Shown here piece by piece: positions 36,157 to 42,982 of a stretch of 64,000 nt of DNA. The translations under genes and the position numbers were made by a program. This stretch comes from Prevotella sp. Its GTDB lineage: Bacteria; Bacteroidota; Bacteroidia; Bacteroidales; Bacteroidaceae. The stretch's first letter is position 1, and every line of letters starts with the position of its first letter. The notes beneath the pieces are model-generated. The model had not been told where the DNA came from. It worked only from the letters and a program-made list of their open reading frames with translations, and searched no databases. The DNA lies in contig JAFVGN010000052.1 in assembly GCA_017474925.1 (NCBI GenBank), forward strand, positions 1-64,000. The letters are read 5' to 3'.

Positions 36157-37366
36157 TTAGTTTGAGATATACCTCGCGTAGTGATTCCTCCGTCCCCACG
36201 TTGCCGGGAAAGATAATGTAGGGGAAGTGGTGTGTCATGACGCAAGGGACACTGTTGATAATTTGCCCTAACACGCGAGCCACGCGAATGCCCAATCCCT
36301 TGGTCAGCAGGTCGTGACTGGTGATGCCTCCTTTGCCCACAAGGTAGGATGGGGTATAGGGCATACGCTGGACGATGTCCACGAGGAAATCGCTGATCTG
36401 CTGTCCCAGGTGTTGCCGCTGGTTGGCATCGTCGAGCCGGATTTCCTGCCGTGAGGTATAGATGACGGGTGTCAGACCCTGTTCCACGATTTGCCGGATG
36501 ACGTCCAGTGTCTCGAGCATCAAAGCCTCTGAATCGCCCAATATGCGTTGTACATCAACCTCGACGGCACAGGTTCCCGCTTCCTGCAGTAGGCATTCCA
36601 ACTGCTGTGTGGTCTTCCTGACATGAGAGCCCACAACAAAACAGCCTACGCCTTTGTGTTGTAAAATAGAACGGTCAAGAAGGGGTTGGGCTGCTATGCC
36701 GCTTATGGCCCTCGGCAGGGAAGATGAAGAACGGATAACAACAGACAGGCAATTCATGTAGCCAGCAAAAAGGCTGTTGGCAAAGGCATATAACTCTTCA
36801 TACGATTGGGCGCAGACGATGTCGTAACCGTCAGGGTCAGCACCCTTCTCGCGGATGTAGTCCTTTAATACGCTGGTGTGATAGGCAAATACGTTGTCGC
36901 GGGCAAATTCCGTCTCGCTGACGGGAATGAGCTGCCCGCTATCCTTCATGTAGTGAATTCCGTCGATGGTGATGCGGCCAGACTCGATGAATGCAGGACA
37001 GAAAGGCGTCTTTTCTGCCACCGGGTAGCCGTGCCGGGTCAATACTTGGCGCATGACATCAGTCTCCAAGGGGAAATGCCCCCGCAGACAACTGTCAGAA
37101 CGGCTGACGATAATCAGCCGGCAGCCATAATCCTGATTGACCTTTACCACCATTTCCATCGCCTCACGAGTGACGCGCTCTGCCTCGTTCCGCGTCATGG
37201 CGCGGGTGTTGGTCAGGATGTAGAAAAAGGGCGCCTTGTCCTCAAATCCCTGACGCACGCTCTCTTCATCCCATTGTGTAATCAGCAGACAGCCATGTAC
37301 CGTCTGTATGCCTGTAGGGTCGTCATCGAGAACGACCATCTTCCACTTGCTTTCTATGCTGCTCAT
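36149..37366 (-). CDS. Four-carbon acid sugar kinase family protein (DUF1537)
   Basis: 405 residues from the ATG at 37366, 20 bases after the BKACE stop. An ATG at 37438 would overlap BKACE by 52 bases. The N-terminal domain begins VVLDDDPTGIQTVHG and contains SRSDSCLRGHFPLE (about residue 95), both conserved in DUF1537/OtnK/DtnK kinases. The C-terminal nucleotide-binding domain has GGITSHDLLTKGLGIRVARVLGQI. Known members phosphorylate D-threonate, D-erythronate-derived or related acid sugars with ATP. Here the usual partners (PdxA2-like dehydrogenase, OtnI/OtnC) are absent and BKACE is present, so the pathway may differ. Confidence 0.9.
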   Translation of the reverse strand: MSSIESKWKMVVLDDDPTGIQTVHGCLLITQWDEESVRQGFEDKAPFFYILTNTRAMTRNEAERVTREAMEMVVKVNQDYGCRLIIVSRSDSCLRGHFPLETDVMRQVLTRHGYPVAEKTPFCPAFIESGRITIDGIHYMKDSGQLIPVSETEFARDNVFAYHTSVLKDYIREKGADPDGYDIVCAQSYEELYAFANSLFAGYMNCLSVVIRSSSSLPRAISGIAAQPLLDRSILQHKGVGCFVVGSHVRKTTQQLECLLQEAGTCAVEVDVQRILGDSEALMLETLDVIRQIVEQGLTPVIYTSRQEIRLDDANQRQHLGQQISDFLVDIVQRMPYTPSYLVGKGGITSHDLLTKGLGIRVARVLGQIINSVPCVMTHHFPYIIFPGNVGTEESLREVYLKLKG

Positions 37367-37386
37367 TATATGGTCTTCACTACTGT

Positions 37387-38214
37387 TTATTTGATATGTT
37401 GCATTGTGCGGGCTTCTGCTGGGGTAGCTGGTTCGCAACCCATCATGCGGATGAGGGCGACAAGACGTTCAACAAGCTCTGCGTTGGTATGGGCACGAAG
37501 GCCTGGAGCATAGTAGAAACTGTCTTCGAAGCCTACACGGACTGCTGACGCTCCCATGCCGATAGCACAGGCTAATATGGAGAAATCGTGCATGGAGTCA
37601 TGGGTGATGCCCCATGAACATCCAGGCTCCATCAGCGAACACAGTATGGCAAGGTTGCGGCCGGTAGCAGACAGGTTGCTGGAGTTGCCGGGACCTACGC
37701 AGAAGTTATAGTGAAGTGGGCGATGAAGCACACCTTCGTCTGCAAGGCGAGTGGCACACTCGACATGGCTGAGGTCAAAGAGCTCCATCTCTGGCACAGT
37801 ATGTGTCTCATCCAGTCTTTTGGCCCAATAACGTAGGTCGGGCATAGTGTTGATGTATACGGTTTCACCAAAGTTGACGCTACCCATGTTCAGTGAAGCC
37901 ACCTCAACCTCGGGAACATCGAGCGAGACACACCGTTCTGCAAGGGTCAGTGTGGAAAGCCCACCAGTAGAACCTTGTATAATCATATCCGTTTCCTTGC
38001 GAATGAGCGCAATGGTCTGACGGAAAACGTCCAGCTCAAAAGTGGGATTGCCGTTGAGGTCGCGTGTGTGTAGATGCACCTCGCAGGCTCCTGCCTTATA
38101 GCAATTAATGGCATCTTCAGCAATTTCTTTAGGGGTAAGCGGGTTTTTGCATTCTGCAGGAATTTCCTTGCCAATGTGGCATACGGGAGCCACCGTTACG
38201 ATAATCTTTCTCAT
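37387..38214 (-). CDS. Beta-keto acid cleavage enzyme family protein (BKACE, DUF849)
   Basis: 275 residues, the normal length. The zinc-binding HxH of the TIM barrel is in EVHLHTRD (about residues 46-53). Other family stretches are VAPVCHIGKEIPAECKNPLTP, QGSTGGLS, EVEVASLNMGSVNFG and VGFEDSFYY. The family splits a beta-keto acid with acetyl-CoA to give acetoacetate and a CoA ester; substrates vary widely between subfamilies, and the Lys/Gln residues that set them are not interpreted here. It is first in an operon with the DUF1537 kinase. The promoter has a TACCTTTG box at 38250-38243 (minus). Confidence 0.92.
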   Translation of the reverse strand: MRKIIVTVAPVCHIGKEIPAECKNPLTPKEIAEDAINCYKAGACEVHLHTRDLNGNPTFELDVFRQTIALIRKETDMIIQGSTGGLSTLTLAERCVSLDVPEVEVASLNMGSVNFGETVYINTMPDLRYWAKRLDETHTVPEMELFDLSHVECATRLADEGVLHRPLHYNFCVGPGNSSNLSATGRNLAILCSLMEPGCSWGITHDSMHDFSILACAIGMGASAVRVGFEDSFYYAPGLRAHTNAELVERLVALIRMMGCEPATPAEARTMQHIK

Positions 38215-38242
38215 TGTAGTTTATTTCTTGAGTTTCTTGCGA

Positions 38243-38250
38243 CAAAGGTA
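38243..38250 (-). promoter_or_regulatory. -7 box for the BKACE/DUF1537 operon
   Basis: TACCTTTG on the minus strand, 28 bases before the BKACE start. No clear -33 box was found. Confidence 0.5.
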
Positions 38251-38364
38251 ATAAAAAAAACTGAATAATGGATTGTGATTTAGGAATTATTATGCATATT
38301 AGTACCTAGATTTTGTGACGGTTTGTTTGACAATACCTAATAATGATGAATTTGTATGGAACTA

Positions 38365-38395
38365 TTGCACGTTTCATGTAAAATAATTAATTTTG
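38365..38395 (+). promoter_or_regulatory. Promoter of the hemerythrin-LuxR gene
   Basis: TTG (38365-38367), 20 bases, TAATTTTG (38388-38395). Transcription should start near 38400, 15 bases before the ATG. Confidence 0.7.
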
Positions 38396-38414
38396 CAGCG
38401 ACTAATCGAGTATA

Positions 38415-39395
38415 ATGTATTTCAAAACAACAGGTATGAAAAACTTGAAGATGTATGAGTCTGCCGATAAGATGATAACCCTTATCAAGGACAATTATAG
38501 CGTATTGCAAGCACTCGGCTCTTTTGGCATTAATTTAGGTTTTGGTGACAGGACAGTACGCGAAACCTGCGAGATGAACGATGTGGATACCTATACTTTT
38601 TTGGCTGTCGTCAATTTCACCATCAACAATTTCACCAATTATGAGGATGATGAGCTCATCAGTGTTCCTACGCTTCTTCACTACCTAAAGGCAAGCCATG
38701 CGTACTATCTTGATTTCCAGCTGCCTTTTATCCGCAGGGAACTGGAGGAGAGTCTTAATGGCGATGATCAGCTCGCTCAACTCATCATGAAGCTTTACGA
38801 CGGTTATGCTTTGGAGATACGCCGACACATGAAGTACGAAGAGAAAACGCTCTTTCCTTATGTTCAGTCGTTGATAGACGGACAGCCGATGAACGACTAC
38901 AATATTGAGACTTTTTCCAAGCACCATGAACAGACAGACAAGAAACTGAGGGAAGTTAAGCTCATGATTATCAAGTATCTGCCTGCCGATGCACACCTGA
39001 ACAACAAACTCACCGCCACACTTTATGATATCTACAATAATGAGGAGTGGCTTCGCCAGCATGCTGAGGTAGAGGATCACATTTTTGTACCTGCGATAAG
39101 ACGTTTGGAGTATGAAACCAAACAACAGGGAATTTCCAAGAACATCTCATCCATGGTGTTTAAGGGAGGACAGGACAATTCCGAATCCCTATCCGATCGT
39201 GAACGGGACGTCATTATTGGCGTAGTACAAGGAATGCAGAATAAGGAGATTGCCGATCATTTGTGTATATCTATTAACACTGTCATCACCCACCGTCGTA
39301 ATATTGCCCGAAAACTTCAGATTCATTCGGCTGCTGGTCTCACCATCTATGCTATAGTCAACGGACTTGTCGACATTTCCAGTGTCCAGCTGTAG
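38415..39395 (+). CDS. LuxR-type regulator with hemerythrin domain
   Basis: 326 residues. Residues 25-65 resemble the DUF542/ScdA_N segment of RIC/YtfE repair proteins, but the usual Cys pair is missing (FGINLGFGDRT). Residues 85-235 are a hemerythrin-like four-helix bundle with candidate di-iron ligands His95, His138, Glu142/143, His170/171, His216 and Glu220. A LuxR helix-turn-helix follows (about 259-325, LSDRERDVIIGVVQGMQNKEIADHL). Direct sensing of O2, NO or redox state by iron is the obvious inference. The DNA-binding domain is a near copy of the one in the regulator encoded at 39457-40047, so both may bind the same sites. Confidence 0.88.
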   Translation: MYFKTTGMKNLKMYESADKMITLIKDNYSVLQALGSFGINLGFGDRTVRETCEMNDVDTYTFLAVVNFTINNFTNYEDDELISVPTLLHYLKASHAYYLDFQLPFIRRELEESLNGDDQLAQLIMKLYDGYALEIRRHMKYEEKTLFPYVQSLIDGQPMNDYNIETFSKHHEQTDKKLREVKLMIIKYLPADAHLNNKLTATLYDIYNNEEWLRQHAEVEDHIFVPAIRRLEYETKQQGISKNISSMVFKGGQDNSESLSDRERDVIIGVVQGMQNKEIADHLCISINTVITHRRNIARKLQIHSAAGLTIYAIVNGLVDISSVQL

Positions 39396-39456
39396 CATTC
39401 AGAATTGATAGTGTTCGGCCTAAAAACACAAAAAGGAGAACGAGTAGTGGCGACGA

Positions 39457-40047
39457 CTAGATTTTGTTGATGTCAACATAGCCGTGCATGACAGCGTAGA
39501 TTGTAAGGGCTGATACAGACTTCATACCCAACTTGTCCATGATGTTCTTGCGATGAGTTACTACCGTTGAGAGACTGATGCTCAGACGGTCGGCGATCTC
39601 CTTGTTGATATAGCCTTGGACAATGAGTGACATAACTTCTATCTCACGGTCAGAGAGAATCTTCTGTTGGAGGACAGACGGCATTGATGGCAGGTTGCGC
39701 CCTCCTGAATGGGCATGCTGCTGGAGCATGAGAAGTTGTTTGACAAGCTGTGCCTCAGGCTGATTGATGCATAAAGCATGGAATTCTATAAGCTGTGAGG
39801 TGTCGGAAAGTGATAGCGTGAGGACAATGGTCTTGCGCTGATGTTGGGCAAAGAATGCCCGGTGCGACAGGACAATGTCCATAGCCACAAAATAGTGGAC
39901 GTACTGTTCAGGCTGGTTTGCTTTCAGTTCTGCAAGACTTCCATACGTGTCGACGGTCATGATGGGAAGAACGTTCTGAAGAAGTTGCTTCAGTCCGATC
40001 ACAGCCAAGGTGTTGGCATCGATAATGGCTATCTTGGGACGGTTCAA
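39457..40047 (-). CDS. LuxR-type response regulator with atypical receiver
   Basis: 196 residues. The N-terminal 120 have a receiver-like pattern, but the acidic pair is reduced to one Asp (AIIDANTL) and the conserved Lys is not evident; Asp in FVAMDIVLS is the only candidate acceptor. The C-terminal LuxR helix-turn-helix (about 130-196) reads LSDREIEVMSLIVQGYINKEIADRL and THRKNIMDKL, and ends GYVDINKI like its neighbour (GLVDISSV). It may be controlled without phosphorylation. It lies 28 bases downstream of the RelA/SpoT gene and may be in its operon. Confidence 0.88.
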   Translation of the reverse strand: MNRPKIAIIDANTLAVIGLKQLLQNVLPIMTVDTYGSLAELKANQPEQYVHYFVAMDIVLSHRAFFAQHQRKTIVLTLSLSDTSQLIEFHALCINQPEAQLVKQLLMLQQHAHSGGRNLPSMPSVLQQKILSDREIEVMSLIVQGYINKEIADRLSISLSTVVTHRKNIMDKLGMKSVSALTIYAVMHGYVDINKI

Positions 40048-40075
40048 ATTGAAAGCTGAAATAATATAATGCTCG

Positions 40076-41176
40076 TTATCGAGTATTCATGAAGGACAGA
40101 CGACTGGCTTGTTCCATTACCATCGATGCAAGAATCTCGTTTTGTGGCATGGTTCCGTTGACTTGGTTAAAAAGGCGCATGAGTCCTATCTTACCACCGC
40201 CACTCTTGAGAATATAGACAATGCAGAGATTCTGTATGCCAACATTTTCCGCCAATATGTCAATGTCTGTGCTTCCCAACTGGTAAAGTGCCAGTTGGTA
40301 AGCATCGTCAAAGTTGTCTTTCTGTAGCTTCTCAACATCAGCAAGAGTATTCATACCCAAGAGCTTAAGAACAGAAAGGTAGGGGCGCAGGTTTGCCTCA
40401 TGGATTTCTGCCCTGGTAATGGATGCTATCTTTTGGTTGAGCTTATCGAAAGGCCTTAAGCTGAGATAGCTTTGGAAAGTGTCACCGTCAAGCTGCACTT
40501 CGTCCAGCTTTCCGCTTTGTACCAAACTTTGTGCGCGTCGGCGGTAATCGCTGATGGAATTGCGAATACGGCTGAATTCATTGTCGGCCAGTTCTAGCAG
40601 TCCTGCCAGACGGCTAAGACTGCGGTGATACTCCATAGGAGTTTCAATGTCAGTCTTGTAGCCGATATCGTGCTGTATGGCAGACCAAACGTGCTGAAGA
40701 GCTGTACGCATCTGCAACTCGAAATATATCGAGTTGAGTTCTGGGTGCTGCGAATTCTGATAAAGTGTCTTAGGAATTTTGCAGATATAGTGCAGTGAGT
40801 TGTAACCGAAACTGTTAAACTCGTGCTGTTTGCGTTTATCTACGGAGTTCGGCCAATCGATGTCAAAGATGGTCTCAGCCATAGAAGCAATACGGTCAAC
40901 ATCTTCATTATAGAAGGTGATGATGCGTGCTCCGAAGATATCTGTGATATCATTCAGTGAATTGTATTTATGACCTTTACGATGTAACTTTCCTGCCAAG
41001 GAGTCTTCGGCCTTAATGCGAGCCTCCATGGAATTGACTTCGACACCGCTTTGGCATATTAGCTCACCAAGCTTTTGAGTGACTATCTGTTTCAGCAATT
41101 CGAAAGTAGGTAGCGTAGACCGATACTCTTCGAGTAGCATTTGACCGTGAATGTCCAGTCCATAGTTGTCCATCAA
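40076..41176 (-). CDS. RelA/SpoT domain (p)ppGpp synthetase-like protein
   Basis: 366 residues. The synthetase domain (about 20-200) has the expected RIKAEDSLAGKLHRKG substrate-binding stretch, the DIFGARIITFY segment, SFGYNSLHY, and ELQMRTALQHVWSAIQHD with the catalytic Glu in the Q-R-T region. There is no HD hydrolase domain and no TGS/ACT regulatory part, as in small alarmone synthetases, but the C-terminal 165 residues are longer than usual and unassigned. It would make (p)ppGpp or a related alarmone. The start lies 12 bases after a STAS gene, which follows an RsbW-like gene; this links alarmone synthesis to partner switching. Confidence 0.88.
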   Translation of the reverse strand: MMDNYGLDIHGQMLLEEYRSTLPTFELLKQIVTQKLGELICQSGVEVNSMEARIKAEDSLAGKLHRKGHKYNSLNDITDIFGARIITFYNEDVDRIASMAETIFDIDWPNSVDKRKQHEFNSFGYNSLHYICKIPKTLYQNSQHPELNSIYFELQMRTALQHVWSAIQHDIGYKTDIETPMEYHRSLSRLAGLLELADNEFSRIRNSISDYRRRAQSLVQSGKLDEVQLDGDTFQSYLSLRPFDKLNQKIASITRAEIHEANLRPYLSVLKLLGMNTLADVEKLQKDNFDDAYQLALYQLGSTDIDILAENVGIQNLCIVYILKSGGGKIGLMRLFNQVNGTMPQNEILASMVMEQASRLSFMNTR

Positions 41177-41188
41177 AACGGTTGACTT

Positions 41189-41500
41189 TTAGCGAATCAC
41201 AAACAGGTTGAAGAAACCTGTCATCATAAATACTTTTTTGATTTCGTCGTTAATATTCTCGATAATCACTTTTCCGCCCTTAGCAGATGCTTCCTTACGA
41301 ACTGTAAGGAAAAGACGCAAACCAGAGCTACTGATATACTCGAGATTCTTACAATCGAGTATGATTTCCTTATCTGCATTCTCAAGCAATGGGACGATTT
41401 CCTGCTGAGCCTTAACAGCTGCGGGAGTGTCGAGACGGCCGCTGATGTTTGCTAACATTCCGCCGTTTTGTTCTTTGATTTCAAATGTCATAGTTGTCAA
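41189..41500 (-). CDS. STAS domain protein, anti-anti-sigma factor-like
   Basis: 103 residues, a single STAS domain. The phosphorylatable serine lies in LEYISSSGLRLFL (about residues 54-66). It is paralogous to the protein at 23150-23452. It follows the RsbW-like ATPase gene by 20 bases and precedes the RelA/SpoT gene by 12, so the three are almost certainly one operon. Confidence 0.93.
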   Translation of the reverse strand: MTTMTFEIKEQNGGMLANISGRLDTPAAVKAQQEIVPLLENADKEIILDCKNLEYISSSGLRLFLTVRKEASAKGGKVIIENINDEIKKVFMMTGFFNLFVIR

Positions 41501-41520
41501 TATATTAATTGTTCTTTTGT

Positions 41521-41955
41521 CTACAGTCTTTTCGTAAGTGTCAGTACATTTTGTCCTTTAGAGTATTCGTAGCTGACATTGTCCATGATTTGGCGTACAA
41601 GGTGTATGCCAAGACCGCCAATAGGGCGTTCTTCTGCGGACAAACTAGTATCGGCTTCTGGGGTCAGAGTTGGGTCAAAAGGTGTCCCCGAATCTTTAAG
41701 GATACAAGTGAACTGCTGTCCGTCGACCTTCATCAGAATATTCACCATACCTGTAGTACCTTCCGGATAGGCATAGGTCATGACATTGACTACGGCTTCC
41801 TCGATAGCAAGGTTCAAACTCATGGTGAATGCCATGTCAAGTCCAGCTTCTTCGGCCATACACTCAATGAACTCACTTAGCTGCGGAATGGTGTCAATAT
41901 CATTGGGCAGCGTGAGTTCGTGCTCGATAGCAAGATGGTCTTTTAACTCAGTCAT
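41521..41955 (-). CDS. RsbW/SpoIIAB-like ATPase (anti-sigma-type serine kinase)
   Basis: 144 residues, one GHKL ATPase domain. The N box is LAIEEAVVNVMTYAYPEG (about residue 49), the G1 box KDSGTPFDP and the G2 box GGLGIHLVRQIMD. The stretch ADTSLSAEERPIGGLG is almost identical to the C-terminal domain of the phosphatase at 23465. Such kinases bind a target in their free form and phosphorylate a STAS partner. No sigma factor is nearby, so the target may be the RelA/SpoT protein encoded in the same operon or something elsewhere. Confidence 0.92.
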   Translation of the reverse strand: MTELKDHLAIEHELTLPNDIDTIPQLSEFIECMAEEAGLDMAFTMSLNLAIEEAVVNVMTYAYPEGTTGMVNILMKVDGQQFTCILKDSGTPFDPTLTPEADTSLSAEERPIGGLGIHLVRQIMDNVSYEYSKGQNVLTLTKRL

Positions 41956-41980
41956 AACCTTTTGTTCTTTTTTCAGATTG

Positions 41981-42012
41981 CAAAGTTAAACAAAATTATT
42001 TGCTTTTACAAA
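41981..42012 (-). promoter_or_regulatory. Promoter of the RsbW-STAS-RelA/SpoT operon
   Basis: On the minus strand: TTTG (42012-42009), 20 bases, TAACTTTG (41988-41981). It lies about 26 bases before the start of the ATPase gene. Confidence 0.75.
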
Positions 42013-42056
42013 AATAAGAAGTATTTTTTTTGAGTTTTTAATAGGATTAAAAAGAA

Positions 42057-42087
42057 AACGCGTCTTTCTTTACAGGAAAGACACGTT
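42057..42087 (-). terminator. Rho-independent terminator of the lipoprotein gene
   Basis: 12-base arms (42057-42068 and 42076-42087, one G.U pair) with a 7-base loop. On the minus strand the stem is followed by a T-rich run (TTTTCTTTTT), as expected for an intrinsic terminator after the gene at 42127. Confidence 0.85.
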
Positions 42088-42126
42088 TTGATAGGACTTT
42101 TGTCCTGGGTATGTTAAGTTTGTGAG

Positions 42127-42927
42127 TTATTTGATGAGAGACTTGCGGGCAGCAATAATCTTGTCTTTAACTTCTGCAATCTGAGCCTTCAACTCGTCAA
42201 GCGAGGTAGCGTTGAGCACGTCAAGGGGAGCGAGGGCTTCAGCAATGGGCTTGATTTCGTTGTCGTATTGTGACAGACGGTTAACAGCATCGAGGATAAG
42301 TACGATACGGAATGATACGTTTGCAGCTGCATCATCATTGAAGATGCTGAGGAACTTGTCAGAGTTCTGGCTGACAATGAACAGCTGCTCAACAAGGGCT
42401 GCCGATGCAATCTGCCAGAAATAGTTGATGCGGCCATTTTGCTCCATGCCTTCATATAGTGCTGAAGAGGTCTCATAAAGAGTACCCGTGTCCTCAAGGT
42501 TCTTGAAAGAGGGATCGTTGATGTCTGCAACGAGCTTAGCAATAGCCTTGTCATAGTCCTCAACAGGCATTTCATAGAGAGTAGCCATTTTCTTGTCAAC
42601 ATTCAGGGCACTCAGAATGCGATATTTCTCAGCCAAGGTGGTAGCCTCTTCTGCAACACTGGGGTTGAGCAGATAGTCAGGCTTCACCTGCTTTTCTTCC
42701 TTTGTCAGCGACATACCACCATTGTCCTCCTGAAGGAAAGGCAATTGGGGTAACTTGCTGAATTCAGAAGCAATACTGTCGAAGTGCATCTTGATGCTGG
42801 CTTCAATCTGCTGCTGTTCGAAACTCTTCAGAGTGTCAGCCTCTTCGGTGGCTTGAGTCTTCTTGCCTCCGCAAGCAGCAAAGGCGATAGCTACAAATGC
42901 AATAGCTAAAACAGATAATTTCTTCAT
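42127..42927 (-). CDS. Hypothetical lipoprotein
   Basis: 266 residues. A lipoprotein signal ends in the lipobox FAAC (Cys19), followed by GGKKTQATEEAD. The rest is predicted all-helical, without cysteines or a clear motif, and could be a helical bundle in the periplasm. No family was recognised. It lies 55 bases downstream of the ABC transporter gene on the same strand and may share its transcript. A terminator follows. Confidence 0.8.
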   Translation of the reverse strand: MKKLSVLAIAFVAIAFAACGGKKTQATEEADTLKSFEQQQIEASIKMHFDSIASEFSKLPQLPFLQEDNGGMSLTKEEKQVKPDYLLNPSVAEEATTLAEKYRILSALNVDKKMATLYEMPVEDYDKAIAKLVADINDPSFKNLEDTGTLYETSSALYEGMEQNGRINYFWQIASAALVEQLFIVSQNSDKFLSIFNDDAAANVSFRIVLILDAVNRLSQYDNEIKPIAEALAPLDVLNATSLDELKAQIAEVKDKIIAARKSLIK

Positions 42928-42982
42928 TGTTTTTGAATTTTGAGTTATTAATAATGTTAAATTGTTGAATATGCATATTGGT

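Noticed and set aside
36149..37438. DUF1537 start at 37438
   Set aside because: It would overlap the BKACE gene by 52 bases; the ATG at 37366 directly precedes the conserved DDDPTG start.
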